Shown: positions 23,837 through 36,300 of the stretch, in pieces
How positions within the stretch are numbered: position 1 is the stretch's first letter
How the letters are laid out: the number at the start of each line of letters is the position of its first letter
NCBI RefSeq assembly: GCF_048128805.1
Contig: NC_136001.1
Span: forward strand, 5,163,001 to 5,227,000
Length of the DNA: 64,000 nucleotides
From: Centroberyx gerrardi
Lineage: Eukaryota; Chordata; Actinopteri; Beryciformes; Berycidae
Direction: 5' to 3'
Translations under genes and position numbers: made by a program
Notes under the pieces: model-generated
The model's database searches: none
The model's input: the letters and a program-made list of their open reading frames with translations, nothing else
What the model was told of the DNA's origin: nothing

Positions 23837-26716
23837 GCCATGGTTCTTGGAGTGCTAGCAGAGCATTCCCTCCCCTTTGCCATTGCTCCAGTAATCGTGG
23901 AGCTTGCTCAAAATCTTGCTCTGGACAAAGTGGCTTTGCATGGAATAAAGCTTTCTAGAACAGCGGCATCATGCAAGATGGTCCATGGCCTGGGGCGGAC
24001 CTTCTCTGAAAGGACCTTCTCCAACCTGAGGAGATTTCCCTTTTCCTTAAACTTGGACGAGAGTACATCGAACAACAACAAAAAGGTTGGTCTCATATTT
24101 AATTACAAGATACATGTAATCTATTCTATTGTCTCTGTTCTATTTGCACTAACTTCTAGTTTTAATCTTTTAATAATTTTACATTACATTGCAGAGAAGC
24201 AATCATTTTCTTGTCCAGTCAAAATGTTTATTGTGCATGTGGCAAATAAACCCTGATTTTTACATTTGGTTTGATTTGAAGATCCTCCCGCTGATCTGTT
24301 CATCAGCTACTACCATGATGACTTGAGGAAGGTGATGGTGGAGCATTTGGGGTCCCTGGAGGTCATGAAAGTGAACGCCGCCACCTTGGAGAGGGTGCTC
24401 TGCGAGTTCTTCGACCAAAATAAAATACCATGGAAACATCTGGTAAGCATGCTGATGGATTCTTGTTCTGTCATGAGGGGTAGCAAGACTGGCCTCGAGA
24501 TAAGGAACAAACAGCACTGTCCAACCCTGCTCGACATCGATGGAGACTCGTGTCACCACATACACAACGCGGCGAAGAAGTTCGCAGAGCCCTTTGACCA
24601 CTATCTTGAGCAGCTGTTCAACGATCTGCAGACGGACCATCAGTGGTGTCCAGATCAGGTAAAAAGAAATGGCATGAATTTGAATGAGTTTGAATAATTT
24701 TCATTCATTCATCAGAAAACTGAATTTATTACAAATCTATTTTGTTTCTGTGCAGTTCTACCTTAAAAGCCCAATCCATAATCTGAAAATGGCACCCTCT
24801 TTGGCAATAATATGTTAAATTTTGCTCCAATGTTTGTCATTTAGAGCAGTCCAAGGGCATTCAAAAACAGTTGCGCTGTCACATAGTCCTCATAACCTAA
24901 ACAAATTTTAGTGGGGAGGACCTGGACCAGTACCAAAGAGGAGGGTGCTAAAACAAGGATTGGGCATTTAAATTAGAGAACATTTAGGGGCAGTGTAAGG
25001 AAATACATAATTTCATAGTCTCTCTTTTTTTTGTCAGCTGATGTACCTCAAGGAGGTATGCCAGGTTCTGAATATCCCTGCCTCCAGCCCTCAGAGGGGG
25101 TTTGTGCCCCATCGGTGGCTGTCAGCATATGATGCCAGCATGGCAACATACACGATGCTGCCTGCGTACAAGATCCTCTATTTTGGCTATCTAAGCACAG
25201 AAGACCAGGAGCTTTATAGAGAGCCTCTGGGAATCATGTATACACAGTACAATGTCAATCAGACGGCAAGAGCCAGAATCAGGTCCCTACATGAGGACCT
25301 CAACCGAAAAGGTGAAGATGATCACTAGTTATATAGAATTGAGTCATGTGCATCATGGTTACCAATGATGAGCAATATTTACCTTATTGACACTTATATT
25401 ACTGATTCTCTTTTCACAGGCATGACACAGCAAGGCAAAGACAGGAAGAAAAGGCTCTGTCGAAAGATGTGGCATGAGGGGACTACAACGCTACTACAGC
25501 TCAGCGTTTACATGGGTGTATTGGCTATCCTGAAGGAATACGTCATGGTTTTCCAGGTGGGTGTTTTCTTGTGTTAGACATTAACTGCAACTGTTTACTT
25601 CTCTTGTGTATCCAATGGTGTTTCTTCCATTTCACAACAGTTTGTTTTACATACACAGGGTAGCCAGACATTGGTGCACAAACTCCATGACAAGCAGCTT
25701 GAGCTGTTCCTGGCTTTCCTGGCTTGCTTCCTAAAAGGGGAACACATCACTCAAGTGTCACCCAGGGCTCTGGGAGAGATGGTGCTGGAGGATGACATGC
25801 TGCTGCCTGCCAGGGAGATGTATGTGGGACAGGAAGCAGACACATTCAGGACCAGGAATCCCAATCATGGTGTTAGTACCCTGCAATTTAATAACATTTG
25901 ATACTTGACCTTTTTTTCTCATTGTTTTGAGAAAACATGTAGTAATTGTCAGTTTTGTGGTGTACTATATTTCAGCTGCTGAAGCCATTCATGGAAAAGG
26001 TGAGAAAAGCCTACACCACTACTGCTGGCTATATGCAGAAGAAGCTCCCCTTGGCCAGCCAGACACTGAGGGCCCTGTCTGCTCTGGACCCACTTCTGAG
26101 AGGCCACTCACAGGCAACCATCCAGCTGAAGAGGTTGAGTAGAATGCTGGGCCACCTCTTACCAGCTGGCAATGACATCCACCAAGAGATCATACGGTAC
26201 AACGTTGATCTGTGCCTGGCCAGGTTCAAGGAGGGAGAGAGCATGGTGGAGTGATGGGGTCATGTCTTTGACAAGAGAGATAAGTACCCAGCCCTCAGTG
26301 CAATGGTCAAATGTGCCCTCTCCATCTTTCATGGACCCAGCGTCGAGTCATCTTTCAGCCTGATGAATGAGATCATCGACCCCAGAAGCGGAAACATGCA
26401 CATCTCAACATTCAATGCCATCCAAACAGTCAAATACACCCTCCAGTCCAGGGAGAAGACAGCTGTCGAGCTCTTCAAAAGGGAGGATGTCAGGTACGGG
26501 GAGGTGGACCGCACACTCTGTAAGAACATCCGGTCAGCAGGAACCACTGACAAATGCCAACGGCAGCAGAGCAAGTATGGCTGCCAACCATCTGGCAGCG
26601 CTCAGGAGAGCAAAAGGCAGACGGCTGAAGAAGAGAAGAGGGCATGGCTGAGGCATACGGCAAAACAGCGAAAGCGGGCCCTTGAGACACTGGTCCAGGC
26701 CAAGAAGAAAAAATAA
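23837..26716 (+). pseudogene. Multi-exon hAT-like transposase gene, nearly intact
   Basis: Six exons with GT-AG borders: 23837-24085, 24282-24658, 25038-25311, 25420-25556, 25659-25871 and 25976-26716. Motifs in order are RTFSERTFSNLRRFPFSLN, MLMDSCSVMRGSKTGL and DIDGDSCHHIHNAAK, GFVPHRWLSAYDASM, YMGVLAILKEYVMVFQ, LVHKLHDKQLELFLAFLACF and FHGPSVESSFSLMNEIIDP, with a Lys-rich tail (HTAKQRKRALETL). This pattern belongs to a multicopy fish hAT-type protein. Exon phases agree from exon 2 onward. Breaks seen: the exon 1/2 join is out of frame (an indel near 24290), and TGG has become TGA at 26252-26254. AATAAA at 26948 may be its poly-A signal. First exon(s) not found. Confidence 0.7.
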
Positions 26717-27101
26717 GGACAGACCCCTCTAGCCCTGTCCCCTCCACCAGTCCTAAAGCATAGGATACTCTTTCATATTCATATTTGTAATTTTTCTTTT
26801 CACATTTTAACATGGTTTTTGGCACAGAGCGGATATGGAGAGTAATAATTTTGAAAATAATTGTAATTAGTTGTGTACCTGGTGGGGCTGCCCTTCTTTC
26901 TTCTTTGTAAATGTGAGCATATCATATGTAAAGGTACATTTGCACTTAATAAATTAATACTTTGTACTTTATTTTGCTCAATCTTGTAATTCTGTTAGCT
27001 TGTGACCAGCACCAGAGTAATCCTAAAAGTCATCAGAAATTAGCATTTAGTAGCTTATTTTTCAAAAAAAAATCTACGGGGGAGCATACCCCCGGACCCC
27101 C

Positions 27102-27680
27102 CTACCGGGTCTGTGGTTTTCTCTGCTCACGCATCCTTCTCACCTTTTTCACCCCTAACCAGTTTGCATGCCTGAGTTCTTGCTTCCCCAAAAACACAAC
27201 GGTGTGGATGAGCCGTTTCAGAGTCTCCCTGTTCTGTTTCACCTTCTCGTTGTGTGCGACCGTCTCTCTCCGCTGTTGCTCACTCAACTGCAGGTCAACG
27301 CGTGTCTCTCCAAATGTTTTCATAGTCACCGTGGCACACAGGTGTCCCAGAGTAGACTGATGTTTTAGAGCTGCTTTAGTTAAGCAACTCAAATTATTGA
27401 ATCCCGTGCTGGACCAGGACCCCTTATCCAGATTGAAAAGCAAACAGTCCCTGCAAAGTCCCAGCCTGTTGGTGCACGGGCTGCCAGTTAGCCACGGATA
27501 GCGACCATAGCTGCTGATTTGAAAATGCCTCTGACAGCTCTTGCTAGCTTGCACCAATCCTGGCAATGCGGGTGATGGTTGTCCTTTTTGAATAATTTCA
27601 AGCTTTCCCTGAAAAGGCAATCTTGAAAAAGGCATTTCTAATAAATCAGCCACACGGTCTTCTTCACTAAGTGTCGCCAT
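27102..27680 (-). pseudogene. ZMYM1-like hAT transposase, N-terminal part
   Basis: From the ATG at 27680 the frame has a short acidic start, then the TTF/DUF4371-type module (GRYPWLTGSPCTNRLGLCRD, CLLFNLDKGSWSSTGFNNL) and the helix that follows (HNEKVKQNRETLKRLI...FLGKQEL). After GKQEL the sequence stops matching and the GGGGGTCCGGGGG tract common near such elements follows at 27079-27105. The residues that should come next (EL.FRGHDE) are found at about 23440 on the same strand, so both parts could be one element split by the plus-strand insertion. The small overlap in PEEL/KQEL leaves two separate copies possible. Confidence 0.65.
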
Positions 27681-27805
27681 TTCTCCTAACTACCCCTCGC
27701 TGTTTGTCTAACAACTCAGTAAATCGCTCATTGTCATTCTTCACTTACTCACTCACTGACTTCAGTTTTTCGCGGGTAGCTAATCCACTGTAAGTATCCA
27801 ATCCA

Positions 27806-29713
27806 ATGTTGTTTTGTATGTGTCGCACAGGTGGTTTGGATACGTGATTTTTCTGTAGATAAAATGGGACACTGCCACACCGTCGGACCAAACGTGTAGC
27901 TATTAATGTCACTGGGGTGGCTCAGGTGAAGGTGATGACAGACAATGAGCTGCTGGGTTACGCCTGCGAACAGTTCCTAGGGAAGTCTGTCATGGAGATA
28001 AAGAGTGTCATCCTGCAGACCCTCGAGGGTCACCTTCGCTCTATCCTCGGCACGCTGACCGTGGAGCAGATCTACCAGGACAGAGACAAGTTTGCCAGCC
28101 TGGTGCGGGAGGTGGCAGCGCCTGATGTCGGCCGCATGGGCATCGAGATCCTCAGCTTCACCATCAAGGACGTGTATGATTAAGTGGAGTACCTGAGCTC
28201 ACTGGGGAGCTCAGGTACTCCACGCTCAGGAGTTGACACAAAGATGGCCGACTCCAAACGAGAGCTAGAGATGCAGAAAGTTTCTTTCAACCAGGAAGTC
28301 AATACAAGGAAAGCAGAGGCTCAGCTAGCTACAGGCAGCCAAGGAGCACCAGAAGATCTGTCTGGAGGAGATCGAGATGGAGGTGGTGCAGAGGAAGAAG
28401 CAGATCGCCATTGAGGAGAAGGAGACTGACCGCATGGAGAAGGAGCTCATCGCCATCGTCAAGAGGCCCGCCGAGGCCTACCAGATGCAGCAGCTGGCTG
28501 AGGGACAGAGGATCAAGAAAGTGTTGACGGCACAGGCAGAGGCCAAGAAGATCCGCTGCATTGGTGAGGCAGAGGCCAGATCCATCGAAGCGGTGGGGAA
28601 GGCAGAAGCTGAGAAGATGAGGGTGAAAGCCAAAGCCTACCAGCAGTATGGGGAGGCAGCCCAGACGGCCCTGGTCCTCGAGGCTCTGCCCAAGATCGCA
28701 GGCAAGGTAGCTGCACCCCTGGCCAGGACCAATGAGATCGTCATCCTGAGTGGAGAAGGCAGCCTTGTGACTGGAGAAGTGAACCATCTATTAGCGGAGC
28801 TCCCCGTGTCTGTCAACGCCCTGACTGGGGTGGATCTCACTAAGATTCCTCTGCTCCAGAAGATGGCCGGCCCCCAGTGCCAAACGGCCATGTGATGAAT
28901 CAGGCCAGAGACTCGGCACTCTGGACCCCTCTGATATGTCTGCCTCAAGCATGGAAATAGTTTCAGCCTCTAACCCCTTATGCTTCTGTATTATGCACTC
29001 TTTATATCAACTGCCTTCGACCAGAAACACTTGACACCAACCAAGAGGTTTTTTATATTTTTAAGAGGTTTTTCATTTTCTAAAAAAAAAAAAACCTGGT
29101 GCCTTACCTCTAAAGGACCAGTCTGTGTGTATGTTCCTTTGCTTTTAGTTCTTTTTAGTTAGTGAACTTAGTACATCACTTTGTGTGTGTTTTCCCTTTT
29201 TCTACCTTTGTTTTACATTTTTGGTATTCTAACGGTGTCATGCTGTACTGTAAATGTACAAGGGAGCACAGAATTCAATATTTGGATGTTATAAATGTGG
29301 TAGCAACATTTCAAAGACTTCTGAGTATTTCATTCATTATTTTGGCCACTATATCTTCTGCCAAAACAAATCTGATTTAATGATTGGATTGTCCTGTCAG
29401 AGTAGAGGCAGCTTTCTGTTACAATTGGCATTTGAGAGTAGAATGTGGTTTAAGACCAAACATTGTATACCTACGCTTTAACTCATATCTGCATCTGAAA
29501 CATGTACATCTATCCTCCATCATGGAAATAATCTATAATCTCAATAAATATGATATTGTGAATTTATCTCTCGGCTTCTCATGTTACGCTGGTCACTGGA
29601 AAACTGATACAGCAGCATGGCATTTTCGGCATGTGTTCATGTGACATTCAAATAATCCTGTGTTGTGTGCTGCCCTATAATAAATGTTGTACCACCTCAA
29701 AAACAAAAAAAAA
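27806..29713 (+). pseudogene. flot2: Processed pseudogene of flotillin-2, copy 2, with poly-A tail
   Basis: Same structure as copy 1: MGHCHTVGPN at 27864, then the same internal join and GVAQVKVMTDNELLGYACEQ. The SPFH end (MGIEILSFTIKDVYD) is closed by TAA at 28181-28183, where copy 1 has AAA (Lys). About 100 bp of the SPFH-coiled-coil link is lost and replaced by a foldback (28184-28223). The coiled coil then runs on in another frame (EVVQRKKQIAIEEKE...) to TGA at 28893-28895. The 3' UTR goes on for 800 bp to AATAAA (29679-29684) and a poly-A run at 29699-29714, so this copy keeps the 3' end that copy 1 lost. No introns. Confidence 0.92.
28184..28223. repeat. Perfect 17-bp foldback inside flotillin-2 copy 2
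   Basis: Arms GTGGAGTACCTGAGCTC (28184-28200) and its exact complement (28207-28223) with spacer ACTGGG. Copy 1 has only the left arm's version, followed by normal flotillin sequence. Confidence 0.95.
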
Positions 29714-29765
29714 ACTATCACAAAGGCATTTCTATGGCCCAAGTGTGGCATGTGATACTTGCTCT

Positions 29766-30784
29766 TTAGTTCCTCCACCATGTGACAGATGTAATCACTT
29801 GCAAAATGCTTTTACATCTTTGGCGGCCAGTAAGAGCAATTTCTTGAGAAGGTGAGGACTGTGAGGCATAAAAAGCCTTCAACTTAGTCTCCACCGACCT
29901 TAATGAATGGGTAGCACATGGGAAAATTCTATTACCCGTTTTCTCGTCTCCGGTCTTTGTCTCATCAGATCCCGAAGCATCAATCTGGGCAACAGCCTGC
30001 AGGTCTTGAACAATTGTTTTCACAATGTCAGACGCTGCAGCATCAGCACACAAATAAGTGCTGAATGGCAGCACAGCAGATGTGGCCTCTGAAAGAGTCA
30101 CACTACTTCCACTGGCCTGCTTGACAAGAATGTGACTCACAGCTTTGGTGGCTGTGGTAAAAAAGCTGATCCCAATCTGATCCCAATTCCTCCATGTTTC
30201 TTACGGGCTGCCAAACCTTCCGATGTGTGCACCAGCTCTCTATTATAACCACGCATCTCTTCAATATGGCAGCAACATGAACCACCATTTCACGGAGAGC
30301 ACTGGTGCAAGAGATGCTGCCACTCACAAACACAACAGGTTTCTCTGAGTTCACAGATCTCCTACCTGGACCTCTAGAGCATCAGCAAAACACTGCTGAA
30401 GAAAATTTCCAAGGTGGACATGGATCCACTCCTCAGGTATGCTGAGGAAATCCTTGAGTCTTCGTAAAGGTATAGTCTGCCCTGTCAGCCGGACAATGTT
30501 GTCGTAGATCCTGAGGTAGCTGTAAGCCAAAGCCATTGCAACTTGCAGGAACTTGCAGACGTGGAGACCAACTGAATGATCTCCATGCACATGTTGGCCA
30601 GCGCAGTCCCCATTGCAGAGTCAACTCTGCCAGCTGCCATCATCCTCCACTGCTCTGGAGTCAGTTTGTCCAGGAATGCTGTAACCAGTGGGCAGAGCTT
30701 CTCTGGATTAATCCCTGGGACTTTCATGTTGATGCACTGGGACCCCAGTTGGTCGTGGGTTGTATGCTGCTGATTCTTCATCAC
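29766..30784 (-). pseudogene. Decayed gene of unknown family
   Basis: Four overlapping minus-strand frames join into one protein across frame shifts: MMKNQQHTTHDQLG and LVTAFLDKLTPEQWRMMAAG, then VAMALAYSYLRIYDNIVRL and IPEEWIHVHLGNFLQQCFA, then KPVVFVSGSISCTSALREMV, then VKQASGSSVTLSEATSAVL. The composition looks like a real globular protein (Trp, Cys and hydrophobic patterning) and not a chance frame. I have the impression of a multicopy uncharacterised fish protein but cannot name it. No nuclease or transposase signature is evident. It starts directly after the flotillin-2 copy 2 tail. Confidence 0.5.
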
Positions 30785-30789
30785 TTAGT

Positions 30790-33158
30790 GTGCCTCTTTT
30801 AACCTCTGCTCACTCGCTTGTCCGCATCTGTTTTCCACGTAGCTCTGACAGACAGCCCCTATATAAAGACTCTAGGCCAAGAAGTGCCATAACATGTTTA
30901 CAGTGTAATTTAGATTTACCGTCAGCGGTCAGATTGTGAAACGACTGTGTGTGTTCCTGTAAATACCATCAGTCCATCTATTTTCAGCTTCATCGTTAAG
31001 AAAGTTTTTTATTGCTGAGTTCCTTGTCAAAACCCAGTTGTGTGGCGTTGCAGTTGGACGATATTGCAGAAGACCGCCGGCAGCAAGTAAACAAGGAAGT
31101 GTGTGAGCAACGCCAGTAAAAACGTATCAAATCGATTATTATGACTGAAATGTGTGATAATTGTTCAATCGCAGTCATTTAAAGGTATGTGAAACTTAAG
31201 CAAGAGTGTTATTGTGTTGAAAGGACATTGCTTTTTGCATTAAGCTGTTGGAGGGAGCAGTGGTTGACAAGGACTCATATCACCTAGCGACCACCTTGCA
31301 TCACCCAACAACCACTAGTATTCACCTAGAAAGTAAAACTCCTAGCAGAGGTGCTAGAGGTGCACCAATACCATTATTTCACAACTGATATGAGGATTTA
31401 AGTAGATTGGCCCATACAAGTCTAATAGTGTTAATATGTAGTGTAATTAAATAAATGTAATAAATGTAATCGCAGTGCTACTGATATCGTGAGGACATTT
31501 GACTCATCCGCAGCTGCGCTTTGAATGCCTGCTGTGGTGAAGTTGTGTGTATTGAATGGTCCTGGATCAGGAGAGCTGATTTATCCAGACAGAGAGAGGG
31601 AGACTGACTATTGCACTTGTATGTTGCCTCATGATTACAGGTAATTATTGTTCTGTTTCAGTTTATTATTTCTGTTGTGATTGCACTTTGTGGGCTTGTA
31701 GCCAAAGTAAACACATGGCAATGTCATTTTGTTTTCAGCCACTAGAGGGAAGCCTACTAAAAGAAATTTGTTAGTACTATATCTTTTTATGTTTCATACA
31801 ATATGTATAAAAAGGGATGATGGTAATTTATTCTAATGCTGTAGCTTTTTCTTATTTCAAAGATTGTTTGGATTTTGTTTTCATATTCAAAGAGATGTAT
31901 ATTTTTACAAAACATGTATTTTATTTAGTTATTTTATCTTATTGAAGTAATACAAACCACTGTAGGATCCAGTTAGCCACTGTATGGCAGGTGCTTTGAC
32001 TGCTTGCTGTGGGAGAGCTGATTTATCCAGACAGAGAGAGAGAGACTGACCGTTGCACTTGTATGTTGCCTCATGATTATAGATTGGTAATAAACTACAG
32101 TCATCCGCCGATTCTGGGACTCCAGCCTCCGACATTTATAATAATCCTACATAAAATAAAATAATTCTAAAATAAATGAGGATATAGGTTGAAAAATATG
32201 ATTTCTGGTCAGAACTTTAAAAATAAAACCCCAAATAAAACCAACATGTGCTGCAATGTTTTGAGGCCTGAATGCATTCCTATTGGCCAGTCAGCCGGTT
32301 GTTGTCAACCCAGAGGGCATTCCCCGTATCCTCAAGGTTCAAGTTTGTCTGCACCTCCAGACAAAATATACAACCATTAACCTGAAGGTGCTGACGTTAA
32401 CTAGTGACGTTGCAAGTTAGAGAATAGCACTGACTGCAATGTTAACTGTAAGCTATGCTAACTGTTGTTCTCACATTTATGAGCTGGTTATTCAACTGCC
32501 ATATTCTTTTTCCAAGTTTTGTCAGTCATGTCATATTGTGGGCATGCTCACAGTGAGGTCAGACTTCCTGGGTAGAAAACACCTGTGCATCCTCTTGTAT
32601 TGGGGCTAGGATTTACACAAAAAGGCATTTTGTGCCAAATCAGATCTCTGGAATTTGCTACACATGCTATTGGCACTTTGTATTTGTGCCTCAGTGGTTT
32701 ACAGTGTCGCCTCCCTAGAAGGAGGTCCCGGCCTCCTGGCCCCTGCATGTGTTTACCATTCACTGTAATGTAATCCCAAAGTTGACATATAAATGATAAG
32801 AACATTCAGTCACTACTGAAACTTTTGAGAATTTGCCAATTTGGGCTGGAACCCTTCCAAATATCCATTTCGATCTAGTCATTTGTCAAGTCAGTTGATC
32901 TTCCCAGCCTTGCTTTGTGACCCATACCTGGTGTTCACCTGCTCTTGTCCACATGTATTCCGTGACTTTATTTTTTCTTTTGCAAACTGTGTGTGGACAC
33001 CTCAATTGTCACTTTTAGGTAGCCTATATTTTGTATTGGTACTGTCTGTATTGATTACTGTGTTTATTACTGATAGTATATGGATGGCCTCTGTGCCCCT
33101 TTTTGTATGTGTGGTTATCTCCACCTTTAGACCATATAGTTTTTATATTTATATAGTA
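30790..33158. other. No gene; a 70-bp direct repeat pair
   Basis: The unit GAGAGCTGATTTATCCAGAC...GTTGCCTCATGATTA occurs at 31571-31640 and 32013-32082, 442 bp apart, nearly identical. The rest is AT-rich without domains. Confidence 0.5.
32687..32755 (+). mobile_element. SINE-like fragment
   Basis: GTGCCTCAGTGGTTTACAGT followed by GTCGCCTCC resembles the tRNA-related head of the SINE at 42972. Short and without a tail. Confidence 0.4.
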
Positions 33159-33336
33159 CTGTGCAAAAGTCAGAGACCACCCTTTCATTTATTTAATTTC
33201 CAGTCAAAATGGCAAAGGTTTTTTTTATTTTTCAGTGTCAGAAAAAAATGCAGGAAACATATTTAACCCAAAATTACACAAAAGCATCCACAACTAAATA
33301 ATTTTTTTCAGTATTTAATGTGTCCGCCCTTTTGTA

Positions 33337-36300
33337 CGGTGGCCGAGACGTGTCGAACAAACTGCATATCCAAAACGCTTTGCAAATTCGAAAAACACAA
33401 GTGCATTAACAGAAAACACAAATGCAAAAATCACAACACAAATGCAAAAGCCACAACACAAATGCAAAAACCACAACGGAAGTGAGCAACAACGGATGTT
33501 GACAATGAAACGGGCCGACTATTATTGCCGGTGTTTCCGGCTGACTATTATTGCCGGCGGACTATTATTGCCTGCACATGTGGAAGAGGAAAGTTCTTGC
33601 ACGTTTGAGAAGTGAAACGTTGTTCGCTAGCTGACTACGATTACTATCGCTATGTGATTGTCACAAATGAGCAATGTTGTTCAATGTCTTTATATTTTCA
33701 TATTTATGTAATCTGCCATCTAACGTTAGGCTATTATGAAGCTAGCTATGCAGTAACATTAGCATTACGTCATTTAGCTAACGTTAGTCAATCAGATGAA
33801 TGTAACCTAAGCTGTACCCGTGTATGGAGACATAGCGACATTAGGCTAACGTTACAGCGAAAGTAGATTAACTGTAGAGATCGTTCTATGCAAATGTTGT
33901 GTATTTTTAAACACGTTCAAGCAAGGGCTAGCAGACCTATCAATCCATCATTGAACCAAGTGCAAAGGAACATTACATTTAGTCTGCCATGTATGGAACA
34001 CCAGTTTTCAAATGAAATAGCTGAGTAATTTCCTTGATGGCCCAATAGCCTAGATGGTAGATTACATAAGTACTATGCAAATATAAAGACCCCCTTTCTT
34101 CCCGGCTCACTGATGTAACAACTGGTTTAAGCTCATTTTAACTGGTCCAAGATGGTCTTAGTTGGTCATGCACCAGCTCATCAAAAGTCATGTGAACATA
34201 GAAGAAAGACAGAGAAATAGACAGTTTAGTCACTGAATATCCATTCTCTCTTGATGTATAATGCTTATTTAAGAAATTTGTTCCGACTGTCGGATTCACT
34301 GAAAACAGACTTTTTGAGGTTAGCCTATCCGTTATGTTAGCTTACTAAGCAGACCATTGAATTATAGCCTAAAAGCCCATAAGTTATAGCCTAAAATGTT
34401 ATTTATTTAAAACGCACTGATTGATCGTTGGTTAACCATTATTGAACTTCACCATTTCAAAGGGTCGACGGAGGATACCACTGCCTTTATTAAGGTCCGG
34501 CAGATGCAGGTCCAGACTAGACTGGTCCAGACTTCACAGGGCAAAAAACAGCGCCCTGAATGGATGGAAGTAAGTTGAGCTGACAAAAGCACTTTTTGTT
34601 GTTTAGTAGTGAAAACATTCCCATCCCTAAATTCTACCAGTTGGCTATTCAACAGACAGTAATTATGTTGTAGAAGTAACCTGAATGTTAAACTATTACT
34701 ACTACTGCTACAACTAGTATTACTACCTCCACTGTTACTACTAGGCTACTACTATTACTGCTACTACTGTTATTACTACCATTACAACTGCTATTACTCC
34801 TATAATAAAAAAATTTAAAAAATTACTTAAATAGTCATGGTCGCCCACATGGTCCTGCAAGGCAGACAGCTGAGCAGCAGTTTGGTCTCTCAGGTCACTG
34901 CCACTGACTGTCTCTCCATCTCCTCCTTCCTCTTCGCCAGGTTCTCCGTCCTCCACCGGTAGGACATCCCCATTGCTCACACAGATGTTGTGCAGAATTG
35001 TACAAGCCATGACAACATCAGGGACGAAGTGGTGTCCACCTCCAGGGCATGGAGGAAGATGGCCCTCCACCTGGTCTTCATCATGCCAAATGCTAGCTCA
35101 AAGACAGAGCGAGCTCTAGCATGATGGGCATTGAACTTGTCAAGCCAGGTAAGTATTTATTTAAAATGGATTATTGCAAGCAATCCTTTCACATACTTTA
35201 CTCACATATGGAAAAATAATAAATAAATAAACCTGTGTTGTGCCACTCCTCTGACTGGGTTTTTATAAGGTGTCACCAGGGAGATGGGCCTTCTCCATGC
35301 ATGGATACCCTCCATCACCCAGAAGGAAGGTACCCTGTGGTGGATACACCCCTCGCCGATACAAGGGACTGTGCCGGAGGACCCAGGACCCTGGAGTCGT
35401 GCACGGAGCCAGGGAAACCGACAAATCATCACTGGACTTGGCTCTGTGTTCACATACGGCCTGCAGCTGGATGGAAGGGAACAGCTTGTGGTTCCGATAA
35501 GACCAAGCTTCTGGCTCTCCAGCGGGTTGGATGCAGATGTGACATCCATCAATGGCACCCATCGACTTTTGTGTATATAGTTTAGCTATTGTATATTGTT
35601 TATATAACTATTATTGTATAACTATTGTATATATAACTGTTATATATAGTTGCATTAGTGTAATTGTGTTTTGTTATGTAGATATGTAGTTATTTTTTAT
35701 TGGTTATATATTTATGTTCAAATAAAGTACAAAAATCATTATAAAAATGGTTGATTATTTAATAGCAGAAACAGTACTTGAAATGTTTTTAGTAAAAGTA
35801 GAAATAGCCTATTAATTGCAGTATAACTACCAGTATAAATCAAGTGAAAGTCCTACATTTAAAACTGTAAGCAGCCAAAAAAATATTGCAGCCTAAGCAA
35901 TGAAATGGTTATGAATAAGTGTAAACCTAGTAGTTGCTGAACATATGTCATTTGAATTGCATGTTAAATATTTAATTGTAGTTCTTTATTACTTAAGTCA
36001 ATAAATGTTCTGTAATACTTTACACTATTGTGGTTATAGTATTAACGTTAGCTATTTTATTAAATCTATATGAAATTCAAATTTATACTGAATACTATCA
36101 CTAAAAAATATATAAGCAGTTATTCCAAATGACCAACAGGTGGCAGTATAACCACTGTAACTGACAGACGGCAGCTGCCGGTATTTGGCGATGTCATGAC
36201 GTCGCGACGAATTGCTGCCTTGGAAGTCAGTCTTAATCCAGATACCTTTACAGGTACCTTCATGCAAAAATGCTGCCTCCAAAGGACACTGCCTCGCTAG

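Noticed and set aside
31571..32082. Direct repeats as LTRs of a small retroelement
   Set aside because: The repeats are only about 70 bp, without TG...CA ends, primer site or target duplication.
32841..33266. 141-residue hydrophobic plus-strand frame
   Set aside because: AT-rich, T-heavy codons give spurious membrane-like residues. No start context, no family, and it runs into the Tc1-like repeat end.
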